Assembly: GCF_014203535.1 (NCBI RefSeq)
Contig: NZ_JACHJI010000011.1
Span: forward strand, 124,001 to 188,000
Source of the DNA: Streptomyces griseomycini
Lineage (GTDB): Bacteria; Actinomycetota; Actinomycetes; Streptomycetales; Streptomycetaceae
DNA: 64,000 bases
Direction: 5' to 3'
The notes under the pieces were generated by a model, which saw only the letters and a list, made by a program, of their open reading frames with translations, ran no database searches and was not told where the DNA came from. The stretch's first letter is position 1. Every line of letters starts with the position of its first letter. Shown here in pieces: positions 8,540 through 16,861 of the stretch. The translations under genes and the position numbers were made by a program.

Positions 8540-9564
8540 GCGAACCGGGCCGGGCGTCCGAACCCCTGCGCATCGGAATCCTGGGAGCCGCGCGCATCAC
8601 CGAGCGCTCCCTCGTCGACCCGGCACGGGCGACCGGCCACCGCCTCGTGGCGGTGGCCGCCCGCGACCGCTCCCGGGCCGAGGCGTTCGCCGCCGCGCAC
8701 GGCGTGGAGCGGGCCCTCGGCTCGTACGCCGAGCTGCTGGCCGATCCCGAGGTCGACGTCGTCTACAACCCCCTCGCCAACGGCCTGCACGGCCCGTGGA
8801 ACCTGGCCGCCCTCGCGGCCGGCAAACACGTCCTGACGGAGAAGCCGTCGGCGAGCAACGCCGAGGAGGCGGCGGAGGTGCGGGACGCGGCGGCGCAGTC
8901 CGGCACGGTCTTCATGGAGGCGTTCCACTACCTCTTCCACCCGGTCACCCGGCGCCTGCACGAGCTGCTGTCCTCCGGTGAGCTCGGCGAACTCCGGCAC
9001 GTCGACGCGCTGGTGGCGATCCCGGCCCCGGACGCCGACGACCCCCGCTGGTCCCTCCCGCTGGCCGGCGGGGCCCTGATGGACCTCGGCTGCTACAGCC
9101 TGCACGCGCTGCGCGTGCTCGCCCCCTGGGCGGGCGGAGCGCCGCGCCCGCTCTCCGCACGGGCCGGTGAACGGGCGGGCGCGCCGGGCGTGGACGAGTG
9201 GCTGGACGCCGACCTGGAGTACCCGGGCGGCGCGACGGGCACGGCCCGCTGCCACATGGCGTACGACCGGCTGGAGATGAGCATCCGCGTCGTCGGCAGC
9301 CGGGGCGAGGCGACGGCCCCGAACTTCGTGCTCCCGCAGCGGGACGACCGCGTCCTGGTCCGCACCCCGGACGGCGAGCGCACCGAACGCCTCGGCACCC
9401 GCTCGTCGTACGCGTACCAGCTGGAGGCGTTCGCCGCCCGGGTCCGTGAGGGCGCCGGGCTGCCGCTGGACGCGGACGACGCGGTGGCGACGATGGAGTT
9501 GATCGACGCCTGCTACGAGACGGCCGGCCTCGGCCCGCGCCCGCGCACCGCGCTCGGCGGCTGA
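8536..9564 (+). CDS. Gfo/Idh/MocA oxidoreductase (Tyr-type active site)
   Basis: 342 residues; its ATG overlaps the stop of the previous gene (ATGA), so it is translationally coupled. The Rossmann motif is GAARIT (17-22) and the EKP motif has catalytic K103. In place of the Asp/His pair it has D183...Y187 (DLGCY), the arrangement seen in glucose-fructose oxidoreductase and dihydrodiol dehydrogenase relatives. It therefore probably differs in chemistry from its neighbour at 7535, for example acting on a pyranose or diketone form. It is the last gene of the dioxygenase operon. Confidence 0.85.
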   Translation: MSEPGRASEPLRIGILGAARITERSLVDPARATGHRLVAVAARDRSRAEAFAAAHGVERALGSYAELLADPEVDVVYNPLANGLHGPWNLAALAAGKHVLTEKPSASNAEEAAEVRDAAAQSGTVFMEAFHYLFHPVTRRLHELLSSGELGELRHVDALVAIPAPDADDPRWSLPLAGGALMDLGCYSLHALRVLAPWAGGAPRPLSARAGERAGAPGVDEWLDADLEYPGGATGTARCHMAYDRLEMSIRVVGSRGEATAPNFVLPQRDDRVLVRTPDGERTERLGTRSSYAYQLEAFAARVREGAGLPLDADDAVATMELIDACYETAGLGPRPRTALGG

Positions 9565-9585
9565 GGCACCCGGACGCGAAGGGAC

Positions 9586-9611
9586 GCGGCCGTCCCCGGC
9601 GGGACGGCCGC
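9586..9611. terminator. Bidirectional terminator hairpin between convergent operons
   Basis: GCGGCCGTCCC (9586-9596) pairs perfectly with GGGACGGCCGC (9601-9611) around a CGGC loop. It lies between the end of the dioxygenase operon (9564) and the end of the minus-strand transporter operon (9703). Confidence 0.7.
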
Positions 9612-9702
9612 CCGCGCGGGCGAACGGCCGCCGGCGCTCCTGCCTCCGCCGGACACCGCGGAACCGGAGGTCCGCCGGGCCGCTCGGCGGCGAGTGTCCG
9701 GG

Positions 9703-10722
9703 TCAGCGGTACAGCGGCGGCTTCTCCGCCAGGTCGACCTCCACCCGGCCGCCGTTCTCCAGTGCCCGGATCCCCGCCTCGCAGACGGCCGCCGCGGCGT
9801 AGCCGTCCCAGGTGCTGGGGCCGGTCACCTCGCCGCGGCGGGTGGCGTCGACCCAGGTCTGGATCTCGTCGTCGTAGGCCTGGGCGAAGCGTTCGGTCCA
9901 GTCCTGGGTGATGGTGCCGCCCCAGCGGCCGGCCGTGTGGGTGACCAGGGCGTGGCCGTCGCCGATGCGGGCGGTGCCGCGTTCGCAGACCGCCTCGGCC
10001 TGCACCTGGTAGCCGAAACCGCAGTTGACGAAGATCTCGACGTCGGAGAGCGCGCCGCCGTCGGTCTCGAGGACGACGAACTGCGGGTCGCGCAGGCCTT
10101 CGGGGGCGCCGGAGGAGGGGGCGGGGCGCAGGACCGTGACGGCGGTGATCTCGTGGCCGAGGAGCCAGCGGGTGGCGTCGACCTCGTGGGCCACGGAGTC
10201 GCTGATCAGCATGGGGCTGGTGAAGAAGGGCGGGCTGGCCACGTTGCGGTGGCGGTTGTGCAGCATCAGCGGGCGGCCCAGCCGGCCGGTGGACAGCAGC
10301 GCCTTCAGCTTCACGTACTCGGCGTCGTAGCGGCGCATGAAGCCGACCTGGACCCGGCGGTGGCCGAGGGCCTGTTCGGCTTCCACGACGCGCAGGGCGG
10401 AGGCCGCGTCGGGGGTGAGCGGCTTCTCGCACAGGACGGGCAGGTCGTGCTCGAACGCGGTGAGCAGGGCGGCCTCGTGGGCCGGCCCCGGGGAGGCGAT
10501 GAGCACGGCGTCGACGTCGGCCGCCGCCATCGCGGCGGCCGGGTCGGTGTGGGCGGTGCAGCCGTCGACGCCCGCGGCGACGGCTTTCGCCCGCTCGGCG
10601 TCGACGTCCACGACGGCGGCGACCCGCGCGCCGTTGATCACCCGGTCGATGCGGCGCACGTGGTCCGCGCCCATGCGGCCCGTGCCGATGACGGCGATGC
10701 CCAGGGGCTCGCGCCGGTTCAT
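9703..10722 (-). CDS. iolG: myo-Inositol 2-dehydrogenase
   Basis: 339 residues; the ATG at 10722 follows GGGGGAGGAGAG. It oxidises myo-inositol to 2-keto-myo-inositol with NAD+, the first catabolic step. The Rossmann motif GTGRMG is at residues 13-18; the catalytic Lys100 (CEKP), Asp175 and His179 (DSVAH) match the Bacillus enzyme. So do the stretches VQVGFMRRYD and GEVTGPSTWDGYAAA and the C-terminal EKPPLYR, making this the best IolG of the four family members here. It is the last gene of the minus-strand operon, 23 bp after iolE. Confidence 0.9.
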   Translation of the reverse strand: MNRREPLGIAVIGTGRMGADHVRRIDRVINGARVAAVVDVDAERAKAVAAGVDGCTAHTDPAAAMAAADVDAVLIASPGPAHEAALLTAFEHDLPVLCEKPLTPDAASALRVVEAEQALGHRRVQVGFMRRYDAEYVKLKALLSTGRLGRPLMLHNRHRNVASPPFFTSPMLISDSVAHEVDATRWLLGHEITAVTVLRPAPSSGAPEGLRDPQFVVLETDGGALSDVEIFVNCGFGYQVQAEAVCERGTARIGDGHALVTHTAGRWGGTITQDWTERFAQAYDDEIQTWVDATRRGEVTGPSTWDGYAAAAVCEAGIRALENGGRVEVDLAEKPPLYR

Positions 10723-10745
10723 GTCTCTCCTCCCCCTTCGGGTCG

Positions 10746-11648
10746 TCAGGCGCCGCAGGAGCGGAGGAACCTGCGGGTGCGGACCGCGATCGGCAGCGGC
10801 TTGTCCGGCTCGCAGGGGTACATGTCCTGCTCGACGATCGCGAACAGGTCCACGCCCAGCTCCTGCGCGGCCGTGAGCACCGGACCGAGCGCGGGGACGC
10901 CGGCGGGCGGTTCGCACATCACCCCGCGCTGGACGGCGGGGCCGAACGGGATCTCGTTCTCGACGACGTCGGCGAGGATCTCCGGGTCCACCTGCTTGAG
11001 GTGGAGGTAGCCGATGCGCTCGCCGTAGGTCTCGATCAGCTTGACGCTGTCGCCGCCGCAGTAGGCGTAGTGGCCGGTGTCCAGGCAGAGGTTGACCAGG
11101 TCGGAGTCGGTGGAGTCGAGGAAGCGCTCGACGTGCTCCTCGGTGTCGATGTGGGTGTCGGCGTGCGGGTGGACGACGATGTCCAGGCCGTAGGTGTCCC
11201 GTACCTCGCGGCCGAGGCGTTCCATGCCCCGGGTGAGGTGGCCCCACTGCTCGGTGGTCAGCTCCGGGGGTTCGAGGATCTCGGCGGTCTTGTCGTCGCG
11301 CCAGAAGGACGGGATGACGACGAGGTGCTTCGCGTCCATGGCCCGGGTGAGCGCGGCGACCCGGCTGACCTGCTCCCAGGTGGCGTCCCACTCGGAGGGG
11401 CCGCGGTGCAGGCCGCAGAAGATGGTGCCGGCGGAGACCTTGAGGTTCCGCTTCTCCACCTCGTCGGTGAGGCGGGCCGGGTCGGTGGGGAGGTAGCCGT
11501 AGGGGCCGAGTTCGATCCAGGAGTAGCCGGCCTCGGCGACCTCGTCGAGGAAGCGCCGCCAGGGCACCTGTCGCGGGTCGTCGGGGAACCAGACGCCCCA
11601 GGAGTCGGGGGCGGAGCCGACCCGGATGCGGTCGAGCGCGACTGCCAT
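10746..11648 (-). CDS. iolE: Inosose dehydratase-like TIM-barrel protein
   Basis: 300 residues from the ATG at 11648, which sits 1 bp from the stop of the ABC ATPase gene. It belongs to the sugar-phosphate isomerase/epimerase (AP endonuclease 2) superfamily. The N-terminal SAPDSWGVWF is typical of IolE, and the metal-ligand positions are supplied by E (IELGPYG), H/D in VVHPHADTH, D/H in LDTGHYAYCGG, and the late E of IVEQDMYP. IolE dehydrates 2-keto-myo-inositol to the trihydroxycyclohexanedione used by IolD. IolH or an isomerase of the same fold is the alternative, but no other IolE candidate is in the locus. Confidence 0.85.
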   Translation of the reverse strand: MAVALDRIRVGSAPDSWGVWFPDDPRQVPWRRFLDEVAEAGYSWIELGPYGYLPTDPARLTDEVEKRNLKVSAGTIFCGLHRGPSEWDATWEQVSRVAALTRAMDAKHLVVIPSFWRDDKTAEILEPPELTTEQWGHLTRGMERLGREVRDTYGLDIVVHPHADTHIDTEEHVERFLDSTDSDLVNLCLDTGHYAYCGGDSVKLIETYGERIGYLHLKQVDPEILADVVENEIPFGPAVQRGVMCEPPAGVPALGPVLTAAQELGVDLFAIVEQDMYPCEPDKPLPIAVRTRRFLRSCGA

Positions 11649-11649
11649 G

Positions 11650-12561
11650 TCAGGACTTTCCTTCCGGGGTTGCCGCGGCGGGGGCCTGGAGGTCGCCCTC
11701 CTCGGGGAGCTCCTCGGTGTCGACGCCGCGGACCTGTGCCAGCTCGTGCTTGAGGGCGGCCAGTTCGGCGCCGCCGGCCATGTGGTTGGTCAGTTCCTCG
11801 AGGCTGACCTCGCTGCGGTCCGCGCTCAGTTCCACGGTGCCCAGGCGCAGCACGCTGAAGTGGTCGCCGACCATGTAGGCGTGGTGGGGGTTGTGGGTGA
11901 TGAAGATGACGCCGAGGCCGCGGTCTCGGGCCATCGCGATGTACTTCAGGACGACGCCGGACTGCTTGACGCCGAGGGCTGCGGTCGGCTCGTCCAGGAT
12001 CAGCACCCGCGCACCGAAGTGGACCGCGCGGGCGATGGCGACGCACTGGCGCTGGCCGCCGGAGAGCGTGCCGATGGGCTGCTCCAGGTCGTCCAGGACG
12101 ATGCCCATGTTGCGCAGTTCCTCGTCCGCGGTCTTCTTCATGCGGTCGATGTCGAGGCGGCGGACGGGCCAGGGGCCCTTGGTCATCTCGGAGCCGAGGA
12201 AGAAGTTGCGCCACACCGGCATCAGCGGGACGACCGCGAGGTCCTGGTAGACGGTGGCGATGCCCTTGTCGAGGGCCTCGCGCGGGGTGGAGAAGCGCAC
12301 CGGTGCGCCGTCGACGAGGAACTCGCCCTCGGTGTGCTGGTGCAACCCCGAGACGATCTTGATGAGGGTGGACTTGCCGGCGCCGTTGTCGCCGAGGACG
12401 CAGGTCACCCTGGAGGGATGGACGGTGAGGTCGACGCCGTGCAGGGCGCGGATGTTGCCGTAGGACTTGCCGGCCCCGCGGAGCTCGACGAGCGGGCGGT
12501 CCCCGTCGGGTGCGGTGTCCTGCGGGACGGCCCCGAGGGTGCCGGTGGTGTGGTCGGTCAT
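11650..12561 (-). CDS. Sugar (probable inositol) ABC transporter ATP-binding protein
   Basis: 303 residues from the ATG at 12561. A single nucleotide-binding domain has Walker A GDNGAGKST, the signature LSGGQRQ, Walker B VLILDEPTAAL and the H-loop FITHN. A single domain (not the fused pair of RbsA/MglA) is the arrangement of the FrcA-type fructose/inositol transporters. The C-terminal about 45 residues are Glu/Ala-rich. It works with the permease at 12567 and the binding lipoprotein at 13643. Confidence 0.9.
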   Translation of the reverse strand: MTDHTTGTLGAVPQDTAPDGDRPLVELRGAGKSYGNIRALHGVDLTVHPSRVTCVLGDNGAGKSTLIKIVSGLHQHTEGEFLVDGAPVRFSTPREALDKGIATVYQDLAVVPLMPVWRNFFLGSEMTKGPWPVRRLDIDRMKKTADEELRNMGIVLDDLEQPIGTLSGGQRQCVAIARAVHFGARVLILDEPTAALGVKQSGVVLKYIAMARDRGLGVIFITHNPHHAYMVGDHFSVLRLGTVELSADRSEVSLEELTNHMAGGAELAALKHELAQVRGVDTEELPEEGDLQAPAAATPEGKS

Positions 12562-12566
12562 TGCGG

Positions 12567-13643
12567 TCACCTCCGGGTCGCCGTGCGCTGGACCCACAGA
12601 TTGATGAGGACGGCGCCGAGCAGCATCACGCCGAGGAAGGCCTTGAACCAGTCGGGGTTCCAGCCTGCGTAGACGATGCCCTGCTGCACCATGCCGAACA
12701 TGAAGGCGCCGAAGACCGGGCCGATCGCGGAGCCGTGGCCGCCGGTCAGCAGACAGCCTCCGATGACCGCCGCGGCGATGTAGATGAGCTCCTGGCCCAC
12801 GCCCTCGCCGGACTGCACGGTGTTGAAGGAGAACAGGTTGTGCATGCCGACGAACCAGGCGCCGAAGCCGACCAGCATGAACAGCGAGATCTTGGTGAAG
12901 GTGACGGGGACGCCGACCGCGCGGGCGCTCTCCTTGTTGCCGCCGACCGCGAAGACCCAGTTGCCGTACTTGGTGCGCAGCAGCACCCAGGTGGCCAGGG
13001 CCGCGAAGACGAGCCACCACACGACGGTGATCTTCACCTGGACGCCGGCGACCTCGAAGCTCGACGCGAAGATCGCCTTGGCCTGGTCGAACCCGTCCAT
13101 GTCGCTGATGTCGTCGGTGGCGACGTTGCCGGTGACCAGCTTCGTCACCGCGAGATTGACGCCCTGCAGGATCAGGAAGGTGCCCAGGGTGACCAGGAAG
13201 CTCGGCAGTCCGGTCCTGACCAGCATCCAGCCGTTGAACACGCCGACGGCGAGGGACACCACGAGCGCGACGACCACGCCCACCCACACGTTCAGGGTGA
13301 GCTGGTAGCTGAGCATGCTCGCGGTCAGCGCCGAGGTCACGACGGCGACACCGGCCGAGAGGTCGAACTCGCCGCCGATCATCAGCAGGGCCACGGGCAG
13401 CGCCATGATCCCGATGGTCGAGGACTGGTACAGGATGTTGGCCATCGAACTGCCGTCCCGCACCGGCGGGGCGGTGAACAGGAAGAAGACCAGGACGGCC
13501 ACGGCGCCGAGGAAGACGCCGACCTCGGGCCGGGCGAGCAGGCGCAGTGCCGGCGGGCGCCGCACGGTCCGTCCGTCGGTCCGCTTCGGGCCGGGGGCCG
13601 GCGGCGTGTCCACCGCCGGCTCAGCCTGTCGGGCCATGCTCAT
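12567..13643 (-). CDS. Sugar (probable inositol) ABC transporter permease
   Basis: 358 residues with about ten hydrophobic helices, of the RbsC/FrcC (BPD_transp_2) family; GGEFDLSAG resembles the conserved GGIDLSVG motif of this family. The ATG at 13643 shares its A with the stop of the binding-protein gene (TGATG), so the two are translationally coupled; a GTG at 13646 is the alternative. The cytoplasmic N-terminus is Pro/Arg-rich. It forms the membrane channel of the importer. Confidence 0.9.
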   Translation of the reverse strand: MSMARQAEPAVDTPPAPGPKRTDGRTVRRPPALRLLARPEVGVFLGAVAVLVFFLFTAPPVRDGSSMANILYQSSTIGIMALPVALLMIGGEFDLSAGVAVVTSALTASMLSYQLTLNVWVGVVVALVVSLAVGVFNGWMLVRTGLPSFLVTLGTFLILQGVNLAVTKLVTGNVATDDISDMDGFDQAKAIFASSFEVAGVQVKITVVWWLVFAALATWVLLRTKYGNWVFAVGGNKESARAVGVPVTFTKISLFMLVGFGAWFVGMHNLFSFNTVQSGEGVGQELIYIAAAVIGGCLLTGGHGSAIGPVFGAFMFGMVQQGIVYAGWNPDWFKAFLGVMLLGAVLINLWVQRTATRR

Positions 13644-14662
13644 CACCGAGTGCCCTTCGCGGCGAACTCGGAGACCGTGTCGACGTTCGACTTGTCGACG
13701 AACGCCGGGCCGGTCAGCACCGGCTGCTCACCGCCGCCGCTGTAGTTGCCGTTGTTCTTGTAGAGCCACAGGCCGTCGACGGCGAGGTAGCCCTGGAGGT
13801 AGGGCTGCTGGTCCACGGCGAACTCGATGGAACCGTCCTGGATCGCCTTGGCCAGTTCCTTGTTGAGGTCGAAGGTGGCGACCTTCGCCTTGCTGCCGGC
13901 ATCGCCCACCGACTGCACCGCGGTCGGCGCGAAGGGGGCGCCGAGGGTGACGACGTAGTCGATGGAGGAGTCCTGCTCGAGCTTGGCGGTGACGGTCGAC
14001 TTCACCGACGGCATGTCGGTGCCGTTGACGTTGACGACCTGGGTCTTGCCCTCGAAGGTCTTCTCCACCCCGTCGCAGCGCTGGGTCAGGCCGACGTTCC
14101 CCTGCTCGTGGACGACGCACAGGGCGCTCCTGGCGCCGACCTCGTTGAGCTTCTTGCCGAACGCCTCGCCCGCGACGGACTCGTCCTGGCCGAAGAACTC
14201 CAGCAGGCCGAGGTCCTTCCAGTCGCTCAGCCCGGAGTTCAGGCCGACGACGGGGATGCCGGCCGCCTCGGCCTTGGCTATGACGTCCTTGAGCGCGTCC
14301 GGCTTGGCGAGGGTGACCGCGATGCCGTCGACCTTCTGGTCGATCGCGTTCTGCACCAGGTTGGCCTGGTTGCCCGCGTTCGGGTCGGAGGAGTAGACGA
14401 GGTCGACGTTGTCCTTGGCGGCCGCGGCCTCGGCACCCTTGCGGACGATGTCCCAGAAGGTGTCGCCGGGCGCCTGGTGGGTGACGAGGGCGACCTTCAT
14501 GCGGGGCGTGGAGGCCTTGCCCGCGGAGGCGTCGGCTCCGCCCTCCTCGGCCTTCTTGCCGCCGGAACCGCTGGAGCAGCCGGCGAGGGTCAGGGCGGCT
14601 GCCGCCGCGACCGCGACGAACGGCGCGATCCTGCGGGAGCGGGTGTGAGAAGAGCGGTCCAT
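13643..14662 (-). CDS. Sugar (probable inositol) ABC transporter substrate-binding lipoprotein
   Basis: 339 residues from the ATG at 14662, which has GCAGGA just upstream; a GTG at 14674 is the alternative. A lipoprotein signal peptide ends in lipobox LAGC (cleavage before the Cys near residue 29). The mature part is a two-lobe periplasmic-binding-protein (type I, RbsB-like) domain, with PGDTFWDIVRKG near its start and a hinge-type D-G-I-A-V-T segment. It is the first gene of the operon that ends with iolE and iolG, which points to inositol as ligand. Confidence 0.9.
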   Translation of the reverse strand: MDRSSHTRSRRIAPFVAVAAAAALTLAGCSSGSGGKKAEEGGADASAGKASTPRMKVALVTHQAPGDTFWDIVRKGAEAAAAKDNVDLVYSSDPNAGNQANLVQNAIDQKVDGIAVTLAKPDALKDVIAKAEAAGIPVVGLNSGLSDWKDLGLLEFFGQDESVAGEAFGKKLNEVGARSALCVVHEQGNVGLTQRCDGVEKTFEGKTQVVNVNGTDMPSVKSTVTAKLEQDSSIDYVVTLGAPFAPTAVQSVGDAGSKAKVATFDLNKELAKAIQDGSIEFAVDQQPYLQGYLAVDGLWLYKNNGNYSGGGEQPVLTGPAFVDKSNVDTVSEFAAKGTR

Positions 14663-14779
14663 CTTGTCCTGCACCTCACTGTGCTACGCGGGGAAAGGGC
14701 GGGAGTCCGAGGATCCGGTGCCCGGAGCCCCGGGAGTCCGGGGGTGTGCCGTGGAACACGGCTGTCGTGCTGGGACCGG

Positions 14780-14808
14780 ATCCAATCCCCTGTTGCGCCC
14801 GCTGTCAA
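14780..14808 (-). promoter_or_regulatory. Promoter of the transporter/iolE/iolG operon
   Basis: On the minus strand: TTGACA (14808-14803), 17-nt spacer, TTGGAT (14785-14780). The -35 lies in TATTGACA, whose exact reverse complement appears at 14859-14866, where it serves the opposite promoter. The leader to the start at 14662 would be about 110 nt. Confidence 0.5.
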
Positions 14809-14845
14809 TACTTTGTTAAGACATCATTTCACAAGCTCGTCCGAA

Positions 14846-14858
14846 TGTAAGTACAAAC
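14846..14858. promoter_or_regulatory. Candidate operator shared with the dioxygenase operon
   Basis: The minus strand reads GTTTGTACTTACA, 12 of 13 bases identical to 5405-5417. It lies between the two divergent iol promoters, adjacent to the plus-strand -35. Either the GntR protein (19760) or the LacI protein (4320) could bind it; sequence alone does not decide. Confidence 0.4.
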
Positions 14859-14860
14859 TA

Positions 14861-14890
14861 TTGACACCGCCGCCCTCCGAGACCTACACC
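14861..14890 (+). promoter_or_regulatory. Promoter of the iolC-iolD-gntR operon
   Basis: TTGACA (14861-14866), 18-nt spacer, TACACC (14885-14890), about 90 nt ahead of the iolC start. The -10 lacks the final T of TANNNT. Together with the promoter at 14780-14808 it makes a symmetric divergent control region of about 300 bp without genes. Confidence 0.45.
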
Positions 14891-14979
14891 TGAGGGGCGG
14901 CAGGTCCCCGGAATCCACGCCCCACCGTGGCAGGGCGTCCCGGGACCCGCATCCCCAGCAGCTCGAGGAGCGTCGCTCA

Positions 14980-15972
14980 ATGGCCGACTCACCACAGTAT
15001 TTCGATCTGATCACCATGGGCCGCATCGGGGTCGATCTTTACCCGCTGCAGACCGGCGTACCGCTGTCGCGGGTGGAGACGTTCGGGAAGTTCCTGGGCG
15101 GTTCCGCCGCGAACGTCGCGGTCGCCGCCGCCCGCCTGGGCCGCTCCGCCGCGGTGATCACCCGCACGGGAGACGACCCCTTCGGCGCCTACCTGCACGA
15201 GGCGCTGGGGGACTTCGGCGTCGACGACCGCTGGGTCACGCCGGTCGCGGCGTACCCCACCCCGGTCACGTTCTGCGAGATCTTCCCGCCGGACGACTTC
15301 CCGCTGTACTTCTACCGCCGGCCCAAGGCCCCCGACCTGGAGATCCACCCCGACGAGCTGGACCTGGCCGCCGTCCGCGCGGCCGGCGTCTTCTGGGTCA
15401 CCGGCACCGGTCTGAGCGAGGAGCCGAGCCGCACCTCCACCCTCACCGCCCTCGAGGCCCGGGGCAGGGCCGGCACCACCGTCTTCGACCTCGACTGGCG
15501 CCCGATGTTCTGGCGCGACCCCGAACAGGCCCGTCCGTACTACCGCGAGGCCCTGCGGCACGCCACGGTCGCGGTCGGCAACCTCGACGAGTGCGAGATC
15601 GCCACCGGGGTGCGCGAACCCGAGGCGTGCGCCGAGGCGCTGCTGGCGGCGGGCGTGGAGCTGGCCGTGGTCAAGCAGGGCCCGAAGGGCGTGCTCGCCG
15701 TGCACCGCGACGGCGGCCGGGCCGAGGTGGAGCCGGTGCCGGTCGAGGTGGTCAACGGCCTCGGTGCGGGCGACGCCTTCGGCGGCTCGCTCTGCCACGG
15801 TCTGCTCTCCGGCTGGGACCTGGAGCGGACCATGCGCCACGCCAACGCGGCGGGCGCCCTCGTCGCCTCGCGCCTCGCCTGCTCGTCCGCCATGCCGACC
15901 GGGTCGGAGGTCGCGGACCTCCTCGCGCGGGCCGCGTCGCCGGGCGACGCACGCCGGCCGAGCCAGCCCTGA
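14980..15972 (+). CDS. iolC: 5-Dehydro-2-deoxygluconokinase
   Basis: 330 residues, ATG at 14980 preceded by GAGGAGCG. PfkB-family carbohydrate kinase: an N-terminal substrate-binding GGSAANVA motif (residues 38-45) and the C-terminal signature VNGLGAGDAFGG, with the catalytic Asp and the ATP anion hole. DLITMGRIGVDLYP at the start is characteristic of IolC. It phosphorylates 2-deoxy-5-keto-D-gluconate before aldol cleavage. It is the first gene of the plus-strand catabolic operon. Confidence 0.92.
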   Translation: MADSPQYFDLITMGRIGVDLYPLQTGVPLSRVETFGKFLGGSAANVAVAAARLGRSAAVITRTGDDPFGAYLHEALGDFGVDDRWVTPVAAYPTPVTFCEIFPPDDFPLYFYRRPKAPDLEIHPDELDLAAVRAAGVFWVTGTGLSEEPSRTSTLTALEARGRAGTTVFDLDWRPMFWRDPEQARPYYREALRHATVAVGNLDECEIATGVREPEACAEALLAAGVELAVVKQGPKGVLAVHRDGGRAEVEPVPVEVVNGLGAGDAFGGSLCHGLLSGWDLERTMRHANAAGALVASRLACSSAMPTGSEVADLLARAASPGDARRPSQP

Positions 15973-15985
15973 ACGGAGCCCTTCC

Positions 15986-16861
15986 TTGAACCTCAGCATC
16001 CCCGACCTCACCGCGGTCCGCGCCCGCAACCCCGAGGCCGTCGCCGAGGCGGCCGCCCGCCGGGCGCGCCGCCCGCTGATCGGCGACAGCGGCCGGCTGA
16101 TGATCGTGGCCGCCGACCACCCGGCCCGGGGCGCGCTCGGCGTCGGCGGCCGGCGGCTGGCCATGGCCGACCGCGTCGACCTGCTGGAACGCCTCTGCAC
16201 CGCGCTGTCCCGGCCCGGCGTCGACGGGGTACTGGCCACCGCCGACATCCTGGAGGACCTGCTGCTGCTCGGGGCGTTGGAGAACAAGGTCGTCATGGGC
16301 TCGATGAACCGCGGCGGCCTGGCCGGCTCGGCCTTCGAGATGGACGACCGCTTCACCGGCCACCGCCCCGAGGACATCGAGCGCCTGGGCTTCGACGCCG
16401 GCAAGCTCCTCGTGCGCATCGACTACGACGACCCGGGCTCCCTGGCCACCCTCGAGTCCGCCGCCCGCGCCGTCGACGCCATGGCCGCCCGCCGGCTCCC
16501 GGTGTTCGTGGAGCCGTTCATCTCCCGCCGGATCGACGGCCGGGTCCGCAACGACCTGTCCGCCGAGGCCGTCACCCGCTCCATCGCCATCGCGGCCGGC
16601 CTGGGCGGCACCTCCGCCTACACCTGGCTGAAGCTCCCGGTCACCGACGACGCCGACGACATGGCGGAGGTGCTGCGGACCTCCACGCTGCCCGTCGTGC
16701 TGCTCGGCGGCGAAATCGGCGACCAGGAGGCGGCCTACGCGCGGTGGGGCAAGGCGCTGCGGCTGCCCTCCGTGCAGGGCATGGTCGTCGGCCGGTCGCT
16801 GCTCTACCCGGCCGAGGGCAGCGTGGAGTCGGCGGTGGACACGGCCGTCGGCCTGCTGTGA
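15986..16861 (+). CDS. Cgl0158-type class I aldolase (probable IolJ function)
   Basis: 291 residues. The start is assigned to a TTG at 15986, 13 bp after iolC, with ACGGAG upstream; the in-frame sequence before it is antisense-like, and homologous proteins begin near this point. It is a DeoC/LacD-like TIM barrel: LMIVAADHPARG near residue 35, GLGGTSAYTWLKLPV with the probable Schiff-base lysine (W-L-K), and PVVLLGGE near the phosphate site. It sits where the IolJ aldolase (cleaving 2-deoxy-5-keto-gluconate 6-phosphate to dihydroxyacetone phosphate and malonate semialdehyde) is needed, and no classical IolJ (class II) is in the locus. The function is inferred from that gap. Confidence 0.8.
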   Translation: MNLSIPDLTAVRARNPEAVAEAAARRARRPLIGDSGRLMIVAADHPARGALGVGGRRLAMADRVDLLERLCTALSRPGVDGVLATADILEDLLLLGALENKVVMGSMNRGGLAGSAFEMDDRFTGHRPEDIERLGFDAGKLLVRIDYDDPGSLATLESAARAVDAMAARRLPVFVEPFISRRIDGRVRNDLSAEAVTRSIAIAAGLGGTSAYTWLKLPVTDDADDMAEVLRTSTLPVVLLGGEIGDQEAAYARWGKALRLPSVQGMVVGRSLLYPAEGSVESAVDTAVGLL

